Shown in pieces: positions 1-13,050 of a DNA stretch of 64,000 bases (positions are counted from its first letter, which is position 1; each line of letters begins with the position of its first letter). The stretch is from contig WOFQ01000058.1 of assembly GCA_012184525.1 (NCBI GenBank), positions 124,001-188,000 on the forward strand, in the 5' to 3' direction. Below the pieces are notes generated by a model. The model was not told the DNA's origin and searched no databases. It saw only the letters and a program-made list of their open reading frames with translations. Position numbers and translations under genes: made by a program. The stretch comes from Xenoacremonium recifei. Taxonomy: Eukaryota; Ascomycota; Sordariomycetes; Hypocreales; Nectriaceae.

Positions 1-3000
1 CGGGGAAGCTGTCGACAAGCATCAGTGTTCCTTCCATGCTCCCTCCTACCCCGCGTTCACTTGTCAACGGGGCTTGGGTTGTGAGATGTGTGGATGAGGC
101 GTGAGGCGAGTGCGAGGCAAGCCTTGACATAACCATAACCTGGAAAAGTCAGGGAGCCCTGGGCCTGGCCAGAGCAGTGTAAATCGGACGGGAATATCAG
201 ACCAGAAGGCGATAACTCACGTACGACAGGAGGGGGCAGACGAGAAAGCGCAAAAGCCGAAAGCACAGAACCTGGAGGGGAGCGAGCTCCTCCTCGTTCT
301 GTCATAGCCTTCCTGTCGCGTTCTCTCCTCGCCTCACCGTCTCTCATCGCAAAGAGCCCGATCCCAGCATCGGGAGAGAGAAGAGACTTCAACACCCCCC
401 CTGGGGCAGGCCTGAGAAACTCGTCGAGGTCAGAAACCTGGCGTAAATGCGACATATGACAGAAGTTGCCTGCCGGCGTCACCATCTCAGCGCCATCCAT
501 CAGCCAAGCATCATCATGATTTCAGGCTTTCCTCGATCCGATCGCTGTGAGGAAGCAGATATGCTCTCGAGTCCCTAGACCACCCACCCCCCCCTTACAA
601 GCAGAGGACTTCGCAAACCCCACGTCATTCAAGGGTTCCTCTCCGCAGTTGCAAACGGGCTTGTTCAGCTGAATCTCCGGTCGATGCGCCAGTCGGAGGA
701 TGCATTGAGCCGTCGCTCTTTGGAGCACCAATCCTTCCCCCATCACTCACGAGCCCCCTTGCGTCCCGCGCCGTCCAAGAGCGGTAAATCTTCATCTTGC
801 ATCGATTAGGTAGGTGTCCGATATATTTCGGACTTCCCGTCCCAGCCAGCCAGCCAGCCTCCCAGGATGAGAGATGCCGTGCCGGCCCTATCTCCACGCC
901 CCGTGTCCCCCATGTTTTGTCGCATATCAGAAAGTGATATGGGTGGATAGACGGATTAGACATACTCCGGCAGACAGCAACTACAGCGGCGGTTGGCTTC
1001 CCAGGGTTTCGGTGAGGGGCTTGTGGGTTTCGCGTGACGGTAGGAGAGATGGCAGGATTGATCAGGTGGACCAATGCCAGCCAGAGAATGGGAACCAGAA
1101 CGGGACATGGTCGCCTCCCAGCCTAGCCAGGTAGGAACTGTACGTACCGACATGCCCAGCACTGCTGCAGAGAACCCTGGCATGCTCTGTAAGTGTGTAA
1201 GCAGGTACGCGTCTGCTCAAGGGCCCCCGTCATGCCCAGAAGGATTGCCGTCGCCGAGGACCCAAGACTCTGGGAAGCTCGCAGCTAGACTGTCAATCTA
1301 AACGGGACGTCTTCCACCCCAAACAAAGCTGTGCCGTGGACCAGAGAGCTGTCGGATTGGCTGTCGGCCGCAGCAAACTTGCGACAACCGCCATCCTATC
1401 ACTGGGAGCTCGCCCTACCTTTGTCTTCCGTTGGGGTGTGCATCACATCACATCTTGGTGGCCCCGTTTGGCCGTCGATGCCCTCTACCCTGGAAGAGAG
1501 TCAACATCGGTGAATGAGAATCGCATCGCTCGGGGGGTAGGGATCGCACCTTTGTCGCCATCATCACACCCCTAAACCAAACTTTGGAGGGCAAGAGGGG
1601 GGGCCTCCAGCTGGACAGCCATTGCGCAGACCAAAAATGTGAGAACTGACGAGAGCACCTCGAGGGTATGATGAAATGTGATAGAGGGGCTGGTTGGCGG
1701 CCTTGGATCTGTCTGGGGGGCACCGGCCTACCGAAGAACTTCGGGGCCGGGGTCTTGTTCGCTTCTGGACCATCATGACTTGATCATTGGACGGATCGTC
1801 GCTGGGGGTGGAGCATGAGTTTTGCGTCCGGAGAGGCTATCCCGTCCGCGACATACGGAGTATTCTGTACGGAGCCCAGTGTCTTGTTCTTTGAGCCCGG
1901 AGCGCCAGGCACGGCATGCTGAATGGTTGAACGGCCAGCGACAGCTAGAGGGGCATCAAGGGATCTAGTGCCGGGCCTTTAGAGGAGAAGGACGGCACGG
2001 GGAAGAGGAGAAGAGGGGGCCGAGTCGAGAGAGAGTGCGTGTGTCGTCGTTGGTGGCTTTAGTGCCGGCGATGGCGACTGTAGTGTGTGTGTGTGCCTGG
2101 ATCAGCGATTGTCAAGACCTGCCCGGCTGGAGCCACAGTACGTTGCAGTCCGTCCGCTCGTGCCGCCTGAGTATCTGATCCTGTTCCCTGTCTGAGGCGC
2201 AGACGGCGTCGGTCTCGGTGTCGTTGAGGTGGGCGTGCGCGTGCCGGCCGGGAGTTGGCCTTTGGTGCTGCTGCTAGTCGATTGAGATGAGATGAGATGA
2301 GATTGGCTTCAAGATCCATCTTGCCGCTCCGCCATCCCCAAAGTGGCATCCAATCCGTGAGCATCTAGCTGAATCAACCAACGTGCCGTGTGGCTCAGGC
2401 CGTCTCCGTCCCCAAAACCGAACCCTTGACTTGCCTTGGCCAGCCAATGCTCATTGCGAAGCGCCTCCAAACTGTCGGCGCTCGGACGCTGCGGCCCGCC
2501 CGTTTGGTTCGAGGCACTGGAATGGAATGCCCTACAGTACTAGTCATGCCAACTGGTCAAAGCTGAAAGGACGTCAAATGGTGATGTGCGAGCCGCATGT
2601 GCTACTGCATGGCTAACAGCTACCTGGAACTCCTGCTGGGACGAGCTCGTGGTGGAAGTTTGGTCCATCGAGATCTCATTGGGAGCCTGACAGGGGATCG
2701 AATTGATGATTAGTTATCGTCCCCGGCTGCCCGTCATCGAATCCATGAACTACTGGTCGCATCCCGCCATGGCCTGGCTAGCCTGCCCGTCCATTGGTCT
2801 CACCATCCCAAGGATGTTTTGGCTTCGGTTCACACCTGGACGGCGACAACGCATCACATCGAAACAAGGCGCTCGATGGTGCCCGGGACGCCGAGTTGCC
2901 GCGTCCAGCGTCCTTGAAGCTCGAAGGATATGTGACAGGTCGCACTTCGGAGCGGTCCTCGTCGTGCTGGCCCCTGTCCCCCCCCATACTCGCTTGTCGC

Positions 3001-6000
3001 TGGCGGCGGCCTAGCTCAGCTAGCTGAAAGACGCAAGCAAGCCATCATCTCCTGGTGTTCGACACGCGGCTGGTAAACACTATCGTCGTTCGCGCACGTC
3101 GCACAAGACGACCAGGGGTTTGAGAGGACCCTGGATAAGGCTGAATCACCATCGCCAAAGCAAAACACACCAGTCGAGGCAGCTTTCGTGCGCTGCCTAG
3201 CTCCCGCGCCTTCGCTCGCCATAGCGGCGACGGCAAGGAAGCAAGAAAAAGCAAAAGCAGCCCAAACTCGGACGCGAACACGGACGGACCGGGCAGTACC
3301 CGCGAGCTTAGCCCCAGAGTTATCCGTGGGCCGTCCGCAACGCCGCCTTGTTGTCTCGTGCTGACTGCTGTATTCCTTTGACGAGAAATGAACGCCTAGC
3401 CTGTCCAAGTGACGGTGTCATTTGCTCGTATCTGCAAAGAGACCCCCGTGCTTGAAGCTGTTTCTTGTGCTTGTGCTTTTAGGTAAGGCGAGAGATATCT
3501 ACCGCGGCTATACAGGCTTGGCAGATTGGCGATGCCAAATTGGGGAATATCAATTGTGATCGCAGTGGGGGTGAAAGCCTTGAAAAGGACCCAAATATGC
3601 TGTTGATCACAGGGGCTTGTGCCTGGTAAAGACTTTGGTTCAGCTCCTCTTCGCTCGCCATGGCGTGCGCGTTCGATTTGTTGTCATCTTCTCTGGAAGT
3701 AAAATCAAATATGATAGATCAATTCAAACCCCCTGTGAAGACAGGCACCTTGCGTACTGTAGTCGCGGGGCTGAATAGCTGCGACGTTGTGTCTCAGAAA
3801 AGCGTCCAACTAAATGCATAATTTCCATGGTTTCGCACAAGATAGGGCTTTTGTGGTCGATAAGACACATAATCAGATGCACATGCATATCTGATTGACG
3901 GAAGAGTGCCCCTGCTGATCAAGGGGTTCTGAGACATGTCGACGGACTGACTCGCTCTCAAATGGACGCTTTGCAGATGCACCATTTCTGACATACAATG
4001 TATTGGCCACTCTCGCGGGGAGGTGGAAGGTCTCCGGCGACTGAATCAAGACACGGGGCGGAGATGTGAGACCTGCTCGGGACGTAGGCTGCAAGGTCCG
4101 GTGCAACCTCAATAGCAAGATGCGAGCTAGCAATCCCCCGTCTCCGCATCGACCACTGGTGTCTGCGCCGAGTGCCTGACCATAGCCTCTGTCTAGAAAT
4201 TAGCACTCCAAGGGGACGGTTCGGTAACTGGCCGACTGGATCCTTAGTCGAGGCGGGGGGTGAAGGTGACAGACCAGTCTCCCCAAGATCCCTTATCGAC
4301 GAAGCTTCATTCAACTGGGTCATTACTAGATAATTCTCTCGTTAGCTCGGGATCTTTTTCATCTCTCCAAGCAAATGACGAATGAAAGAAGTGGTGGGAG
4401 ATAGTTTGCACATACGTCTTTGCCTCAGGTAGCTTATTATACGCATGGAGCATTGGTCTTGAATCTCCTCTCAGTGTTGTGCTGTGCCGTAATCTTGGTT
4501 TCATTGTCTCCCATTTCTCCGATCTGGGATGCGCTACTACGTATTCGCCCTTACATACGTAGGACGCAGCCAAACAACCAACAGCCACAACTCGTCATAA
4601 GTGGCTTGTACTGCACGGCCTAGAGCAAAGATCGTCGTCGCAGAAAGCGGCTGAGTTCCGACCCAGGCACAAGGCACTGGTGATGCGCATTGACCTCATA
4701 GCGGCCACCTACATGCAAAGCCGACCAATATCGAATCCCCAGGGGTATGGAGTGGTGGTCGTCGAGAGATTTTGCACGTATTGAACAAACACCTGGTTTC
4801 GTGACATGCAGTGAACAGGATGACCTATATCCGGCCTCCGTGTTGACTTCGGCGCTTCCTCTCAGGCGGCAGCAACCTATCCAATGCCGATGACTTGCCG
4901 ACGGCTCGGAAACGCGCATAACACTCCACCAGCCCGGAAGCCAATGGAAATTTAGAGACGCAGCCCCTGTACATATGTACTGCGCACTCATAGAAGCCGT
5001 ATGCCGGACTGCTTCGCACTGACGCTCTGCCCAGAAACTCTGCTCAGACGTTGGCACGGGCTCACGCTCGAAATTTTGCACTGAAACCGATGGCGGGACG
5101 GATCACGGAGCTGGCTCCGATGTCAAACAATACAAGTAGACTGCCCAAATCTTCCAGATGCTGGACCTGGGATCCAGGCCATCATGGTGCCAGATGATCC
5201 CGGCCCGAACATAAGACGGGCGGACGTAAAACGGGGACGTGGACGGGGACGGGTTTCCGGGAGAGGCCTTCTGAGTCAAACGGTCGGAAGTCTCAACCTG
5301 CTGTTGGCGGCTCTTTTGGGAAACTTTCCCCTTCTCTGCGTTGAGATCGACTCATGCAAGAGCTCGGAAGACATGCCCTGACGGACATCTCCAGCACCTC
5401 CATTTCGGGCAAAGCAGGCAAGGTAATTATGTAGGGACCTTGCGCTCCCGGTCCTGTGCTCGTGATGCTGGTGACCCTGCTCGGACGGGGCTCGGAAGGC
5501 CTACGTCAGGTCAGACATGCGCCAGGAGATATTTCGGGTGCAGGTGTTCCTAAGCCCTGCTTCTTCCTGCATCCCCTGCATGTGCCTGCGTCAAAATGCT
5601 TCACTCGACGAATCCCCTCTCGCCGAGCCCCGGTCCGCAGACAGCCCATGAAGTGTGCAACACGGGACAGGAGAAAAAAAAAAGAAGTGGAATTCGGGGA
5701 GTGAGGATCAATCCTTGTGTGGGCGTGCTCTCGGCGTGGGGAGAAAGTCGGGATTGCAATTCTGCCTGTGCCATTGGTGTTGAGCTCCGAATTTGGCGAC
5801 AGCTCACGGGTTGCAGGGGTCAATAACCCCACACGACCGTGCTGCTAGTCGCCTCGGGTTGTCTTGGATTGTTGAGAATCGCATTGGGATTGGGCGGAGA
5901 AGATTTGGGGAAGCTTTTCCCTTCCTTATTGTTCCACGCTGGAACGGCATCGTCTTTCTGGTGCCCGCCTCCGCTGTTGGCCGTGACGGAAGCGATGACA

Positions 6001-9000
6001 CGGAGTGCGGCTAATTACCTTCGGTTGAGCCAATGTGGACGGCTGCGGCCGTTGTAAGTCGTTCCTAGCGAGCCGGCGTCACCCCTTGGACTCAAACAAC
6101 ATCCCATCTTCAGTCAGCTCGACTCAAACACCAGGCCTCTGTGATTCAACTGGACCCTGGGATCCATCTCCCGTAATAGAAGCATCTGAATTATGTCCTA
6201 GACTCGGCTTGCCGCCAGAGAGCAGAGATGATACTCTCCCCACTGCCGCATCTCCTCCACTTGGCACGAAAATGACCACCGTACGACTTTCTTGAAGTTG
6301 TCGCAGTTGCTGCCGTGCCCGCCATCACCACAATGCCGGCTGCCGGGCGGCATGAGCGCTTATTTCCCGCCTGCATGACGAGGAAGTTCGTTTGCATCTC
6401 TTCGCTTATTGGCATCTGATCTCTCGACTGCCGCGTTGCGTTCGGGTGCCTTGCATACCGTTGAACTTGACCCCAGCCTTGCATCCCAGCTGAGACTCGA
6501 TGGTGCCATGCCCCGAACCACCGTGCCTCGCCCAAGGTTAAGATCGGAACCGAAAGGATACCCGAGACAGAAAACTCTTTTTCGCGATGCGGACACATCG
6601 AATGATTCGGAAGAATTGACCGCCCATTCTCGCGAGAAAGTGTAGGAGGTTCGAGAAGAACCGTTACCCTCGCCGGCTCCAGACTTCCTCCACTGAGTCC
6701 ACTTCGACCCCTGGCCACGCAGGACCCCTGTCTGTCACTCTTCTTCTTGACACCTTCAACTCGTGGCTCTTTCTCCCGCTCCGAGCTTCTGCGTTCCTGG
6801 TCAGTCTGTTTCAATGGAAATGGCCGAAATCGTAATCCAGAACTGGATTATTGCTCGTTCTTGGAGTTGGAGGGGAGACAAGGGCTCCTATCTTCCAGGG
6901 TCTGGGACCATGTACCCGGTTGCATTGCTAAGTGGGACACTCAAGCAGCCGGGGGATCGCCCATTACCCAGACCTCTGGGAACGGTGGTTGTTGCTGACC
7001 AGGGTTGAGAAGGCTAGGCTCCTTTTAGCTGTGGAAGAGTTGATTGCTCCCTTGTCGTTCCTGGATGATCTCTGGCAACCCATGATGGTAGTTTCGTCAG
7101 GTGCCTTCATAATTCCCATTTCTGGCGTCTTATTGACTGCAAAGACAGACGAGACCGGCATCGGCGCCACTAATGTAACGCTTCTTCAGGTGGTTGTTGT
7201 TCGTTCAATTCGAAATTGACGACTTACACTTTGCAAGAGCCCATGCACCAAAGCCCTGGTCACTGCTTCTGGCCCTAGACACAACCCCCGTCTCCCGCCC
7301 GGCGGGTTGGACTGCAGTAGCACCTGAGATGTGCGGCAGTCAAGCGAAAGTCGTCGTTTAACCTCATGTCCCCGCTTCATCTATTCCCGCCGTTTCTCGC
7401 CAAACGCTTGAAGGGGTTATCAGCACTCAAAAACGGGCTCATCACATCTCAGCTTTATGCTGCAAACTCAAGCTCGCTCCACCAAATGTCGTCTCGTGGC
7501 CGCGGATTTTCTTACAAGTGTGGCGCATATGAACCCTAGTCGCTTGGAGTAGTTCACTTCACACCATGACGACCTTCCCACTAACAATTGAAAATCCATG
7601 GGCGTGAATGCTGCTGTATTCTGTGTTGCTGGAGGTTGAGGTTGTCGTTTCAGCGCTGGGTGTGTTTGTCATTGACAGTCGGACCATATCCAGTGGCTTG
7701 AAAATCTCTAGGTGTTCTCTCGTTTTGATTTGTTTCATCTTGCTAGGGTCGTTGCAGTACCCTGCCCATCAAATTTGAGGCGCCTGCCCACGCCTGGACT
7801 CCTTACCAAGGCGCCGGGTCCCGTATCGTCGGTCGAGGAGGGTTGAATGTAGACTTCCTCATTCTAAACGACTCTCTCAACATTCAAAGAGGGGTTGTCG
7901 AACTTAGTGCATCCGACGACAACGCCAAGGATAATTGAGGACCACCGCATTTTCCCAGAACTGATTTCGATGGCCATCTCGAAAGCTTGGTATCCAGATC
8001 GAAAATCCATCCAGCCCAGACATGAGTGCATGTGACTTGGGATTGCTAACCCCACAATATGTGATAGATCAAGGTCTTTCCTTCGTCTCTGTTCCTGGTG
8101 TGGGAGGGGCGCCTGAGAACAGAGCGGTGATTCGGTTCTTTTTACCCCAAGAGTCCAAGCTGGGGAGCGCAACCATCCACCTTGATGCTTTTCTTCTCAA
8201 CGGCATTCCAGGATCCACCTCAGGGTGTCGAGTAGAGGAATCGAGATTTTGAGGTGTCGGGACCGGCGGCGAGATCCTGGATCGTCAGTGGTCCAGTTTG
8301 AGGTGGTAATTCTCGACGGTCCCCCCCTCGATGTTGAGATGATATATCACTTTTGGTGGATGGTTACTTAACCCCAAATAGAACGCCCCCTCTCTCACAC
8401 GCCCCCTCCAGACCCTGGTAGTAACAGGCATGACCCTTGTAACCGAAAAGTTGGTCGCCTCACTGAAATCCCATCTTTTCTCACTGGCAGCGGCCGAGGA
8501 AACAACACCATGGATAATTCCTTATGAATTAGATATGCAAGCGAGTCATCGGTAAATGAAACAGCGTCCCGTGATGCCGTGATGATGCCGGATGGATGAG
8601 ACGCGACAAGGGTACAGCCACTTAGAACAAGCCCGAAAATTTTCGGGCCAGTTCTTGATACCAAGGTTCAGCTCGTGGAAGCAAGAGGGAAAATGTGACA
8701 GAGGGTGACGAGGAGAGCAGCGGCGTATCTCAGAGCGTCTGCTGGATTTCGGTTCCAGTGATGACTCCCCATCGCTTGTTGGCGTAGAATGAGGCGTCGG
8801 GGCTGGTTCGTTGGTTGTGTCCGACATTCTCCGTTCATCCACTGAACCCTCTATGTTCCATAGGCGCATGTCTTTGGGAGCTTTTCTCCTCCTGCGAGTT
8901 GGATTTGGTTAAACAGGCGGGGTTAAGGGATCGCGACATCGGGGACCTGGGGGACCTGTCTTTGCTCAAACTGCTTTTGCGGCCGTTCGCCAGGCGCGGT

Positions 9001-9213
9001 TGAGACAGAAACTCGTCCGGGGAAAATTGAGATTGGGGCTAGAGAAGAAACAAAACTGCCTGCTATTTGTGGCACTCGTGAGCTGGCGTGGCGCAGCTGA
9101 GCCTGTCCTGGAGTCCATCCTGACCAGTTTTGTCTTCCCGTTACCCCAGTAGGTACTTCAAGCACTGAAGACTGGTGGGAGGTAACATCGGTTGCATAGG
9201 GGTTGTGGTCGCT
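1..9213. other. Long stretch without recognisable genes
   Basis: I find no conserved domain, no exon chain with consistent splice sites and no tRNA-like or rRNA-like segment here. The open frames are short (the longest about 207 codons at 6191-6814, minus), with the arginine-, serine- and proline-rich composition expected of translated noncoding GC-rich DNA. A small GAGAT tandem lies at 2283-2303. The stretch could hold noncoding transcripts, distal control elements for the zinc-finger gene at 13051, or fast-evolving orphan genes. Sequence alone does not separate these. Confidence 0.5.
2283..2303. repeat. Short GAGAT tandem repeat
   Basis: Four near-perfect copies of a 5-bp unit (TGAGA/GAGAT) lie side by side. 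It is a simple microsatellite-type tract in noncoding DNA, with no sign of function. Confidence 0.7.
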
Positions 9214-9468
9214 GAGCACCGTAACATGGACAACCGCCAAACCCAATGTAGCCACCAGCACTCACACAGGGGAAGTCATTTTCTTGTTGAAGTCAGGGTT
9301 TATGGTATATATCCCGAAAGAATGCGATGTGAAAGCATCCCAAAGCTGGTGCTCGCTGAGAAGTTAGCTGTGCTCACTGAAGCTCACTGGATTTTGCTCG
9401 CTTTAAGTCCCAAGAAATACTGAATTAGGTTTGGCGGTTGTCCATGTTACGGTGCTCGTGAGTGCTGG
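9214..9468. repeat. Perfect 30-bp inverted repeat, possible MITE or hairpin remnant
   Basis: Positions 9214-9243 (starting GAGCACCGTAACATGG) are the exact reverse complement of 9428-9457, 30 of 30 bases, with 184 bp between the arms. A second 11-bp pair (9255-9265 and 9458-9468) is also inverted, but it lies inside the left arm and outside the right one, so the structure is a rearranged palindrome rather than a simple hairpin. The size and arm length resemble a miniature inverted-repeat element. I see no obvious target-site duplication at the edges and no transposase frame inside, so the mobile-element reading is only a possibility. Confidence 0.6.
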
Positions 9469-12400
9469 TTGCGACTGGGGATTGGCCCGCATCTGAGGTC
9501 TTGCACAAATGGACAGATTGAATCTGTGATTGAACAATCGGAGATCCATGATCCCGGTCCTGTGCTCTCGGATGCCATTGGTGTCCCTGGTCGAGACTTG
9601 GGAGCGGCACGCCCACCACACCCCACCCCTGGCAGCCTGGCGAGCAGAGGAGCCTTGTTTGTTTGTAAGGAGGATTGCCATCCTATAGTCAGCTGTGGGA
9701 GCGTCATGGGCGAATCGTCAATTTCGATAGTGCAGGCCGCAGCGAGCAGCCTGAGCAGAGAGGGAGGGGCGAGGCTGAAGCCGGATATTGACCGGGGGAG
9801 AGAATTGGAGGAGCGCGAGCCTGGCCATTCTGTCCAAATGTCAGGTTGTCTTTGCATTGGAAGCGCCCTGGGAAAACAGCCTGGTGTTCGTCAACCTGGG
9901 GAGCGGCTTACTTCGGGTGAGAGGTGTTCCGTGTAATTGTCGAGGACCAGGACGGAGAAATGATGCATGGGGTGGCAGCTCGAAGAGAAACCGGAAGAAA
10001 CAGAAGAGAGGTGGAAGAGACGGAAAGTCTTTCTCGACCGGATCATGAGAGCTGGAGGCTACGGCAAACTGGGACTGGAACGGAACGGGTGTTCGAGCGT
10101 CGCACTTGCTCTTTACGCTTGGGTTTGGGTTCCAATTGGTGTCGGGAAGGAGCGATGAAGATAAGTTGCGAGGCAGGTACGCAAGTATGTAAGGTAGTCT
10201 GTAGTAACCCTGGAACTTCCCAGGCGGCGTATAGTATGGCTGGCTGTTAAGCTGCCATCTGTGTTGGGATCTTGCCCTCGCTGCGTCCTTCCCCATCGGT
10301 AACAGGGCTGGCCTGGGGGGAAGGAACGCAGAGTCGAGACTTCCAGGATGGGAGGTGTCCGACGCTGCAGGTGCAGTTCTCCGCATGAGGTACCTGGTTG
10401 AAATGTTATTACCGGTGGTAATAAGGCCCAGGAAGAACCCGAGTAGCCAAGTACCGTTGTGTTGCACCTGCCCACCACGTAAACCATCCTATTACGAGTT
10501 GCGGGCTTGGGAAAGAGCGTTACGTTCTAGCATGGGCAAGAGCATGAGCATGACCACCTCGGAGCAGACTGAGGCTAGCCCCGCGCCAGGAAGGATCCCC
10601 AGGCACCGCGCAGACCTCTTCAGGATCACTGACAGACACTTGACACCTTGACGCTTGTCGCTTTCGATGCTGGTTGATACTCGACGGTAGCATCCGATCC
10701 AATCCCGAGGCTTCCTCCCCTCCCTACCTCTCCTGTCAGATCCTGTAGGGAGTCGGCGCGGCGTTGAGGCGCCGGCATCACGAGCGGCGGGCTCTCACGT
10801 CTGACCCATCCAACGTATGTCCATCCCATCCCCTCCCCTCGACGCCTCGCGATGACGGTCCCTGCCCGCCACAGGCAGATGACGCTGTGCAGTCATGAGT
10901 TGTGCCATGATACAAACGTACAAGTACTTACATACAGGTCTCAACTAAGATGAAGACAGGGGGCGACTCCACGACGATCCACCGCCCTACGGACCCTGAG
11001 TGAGGCGACAGGGCGACAGGACACGCAAGGGACGTTGTTATACTGATGCTCGTCCTTAGCAGCCGAGCCTGCGTGCCTTGTTGATGCCCTCCACGATAAC
11101 GCCCGTCCCGAGTTCGCGACGGTACCGAGCTGGGCCTTCAACCGACCGCATGACTCCCGGGCGATGGGATCGTCGGGTCCGCCAGCAGGGTCTGCCCACA
11201 GCGGAAGCCGCCGTTGCCCAAGTCGAAGTTCAACGGAGCCTTGAGCCTGGAGTCTGGTCTGGCCCCAAGCTTCATGGCATGGGCGCGCGCGAGGCCCGGC
11301 ACCGTCGAGAGCGGAATCGACGTTCGCCTGGCTTGCACGGGTTTGAGGCGGAGGCGAGTCCCGGACCCAGCTGATGCGCGGCGTCGGATGCCCGCGCTCG
11401 CCAACTGATTGGCACAACCCGCCGGGCTGGACACTTATCAGAGTGAGACTTTGCCGCGAGGCTTCGCGTTTGCCATGTTATGGCGGTCCGTCCTGGGTCT
11501 TGGCCCTGGTCCGGATCAGCGTGAGGCTGCTGCGAGACATGGTAATCAATCATCTGGACTTCGCAAGAGACATCAACATCACCGAGGCTCTCCCACCGTG
11601 AATTGCGAATCATGACCTTCTCCACGGCCTACACGGAGTGTCAGTCCCCGGCCACCACACCGGCACCCAGAGCCGGCTCCAAGAGTTCAAGGCCTGCACC
11701 GGCACTGTCCGGGCTGCGACAGCACCTCTCCTGCTGGAGCAGAGCAGAGTGAAAAAAAATTCGAGATTGGACACCCGCACCCATGTTCAGGGATGCCCTG
11801 GCAGGGCTTGAGCCGTCACTCGCTCTGTTCACGCCCCCTCCAGCTCCGTCAAAGCTTCAAGCTCCCCCCAGCACCGGCGCCTTTGTTAGCGTGAAAATAC
11901 CCTTGTCAAGATCCCGCATCCCAATGCCACACCCACGCTCTAAACTCGACTTCACATCTGAATCCAAAGGAGAGACAGCTCGACGTTAAAACCTACGACC
12001 ATGACTACCAGGGCAGTAACGAAGAAGCAATGCTCCCAGGAGATGGTTCCTGCGGTCTATTCTCCCCTCCCACCAAAGATGCCTCGCTGGACCTCTCCTT
12101 CTTCCCCGTATGGGCTACCAAAGCCAGCTTTTAAGTGGAATTGCTGGCAGAGAGATTGACTGTTGGAGGCCTGTACCTCACAAGCTTTCTGAACGAGCAA
12201 GGCTTCTTTTGGAGACTCCTCAATGTCTCACCTGCGTTTGCCAGTCCCCGGATGTCTGCTATCAAGAAACCCTGACGAGCACTACGGATTCCTCACCCAT
12301 GCTGGACGGCAAGACTAGACATGGATTCCTATTCCCTGCATGCCCTCGGTCCCATCCTGGTCCCCCTCCTTGATCACCTCGCAAAGCCCCATCAACTCCT

Positions 12401-12650
12401 GGTCTGGTATCCCACACCCTGGCCCTCAGCTAGTGTCCGCGACTGGTGGGGGCGTCTTGGGAGCTTCCCATGGCCAGCCTGGATGACGAGACCTGGATCA
12501 TGTCCTCTTGCTCAATCCCGGGGCCTGGTCGAGTCGCAGAGACATTCAGGCCCGCACGCCTTTTGGGGGGTGGAGGGGAGACGACCAAGATCTCCGAGCA
12601 TTACCGCTCGATTGGCTCCAGAGATTTGACAGACCCTTGCCGCGCATCAG
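9469..12650. other. Noncoding stretch upstream of the zinc-finger gene
   Basis: No recognisable gene. The open frames on both strands are short and compositionally biased. From about 12.65 kb to 13.05 kb the plus strand becomes pyrimidine-rich, which fits a promoter or 5' leader for the gene starting at 13051. Confidence 0.5.
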
Positions 12651-13050
12651 TCACCAGAGATATATGTTCAAGTGCCTCGCTCCTCAGATCCCCGGTCCTC
12701 TTGACCTGGCTCACTTCAACGGCTTTACTACCGCGACCAACCTACTCCAGAGGCATCTTCTTTCTTCTCTCAATATATTCTACTTGACCAGTCTTTGCTC
12801 ATACTCACCTCTTACTTCTTGCATCTCACTCTCTTCTGGCATCTTGCACCACCACGTCTGCTCCTAGCAAACCCATTGCTCTCCTTCCACCCACGCTGGA
12901 CCGGATACCACTTCCTCTTCCGCTTGGGTAACTCCAGTAACAGCCCAATTGTCGGTCTTGCTTGCATAGCAAGACTGACTTTCGGTTTCCAAACTGGCTC
13001 TCACAGCACCTCCTGCGGCGGCCCCGAATTGGGGACGCTGGCCCCAGCAT

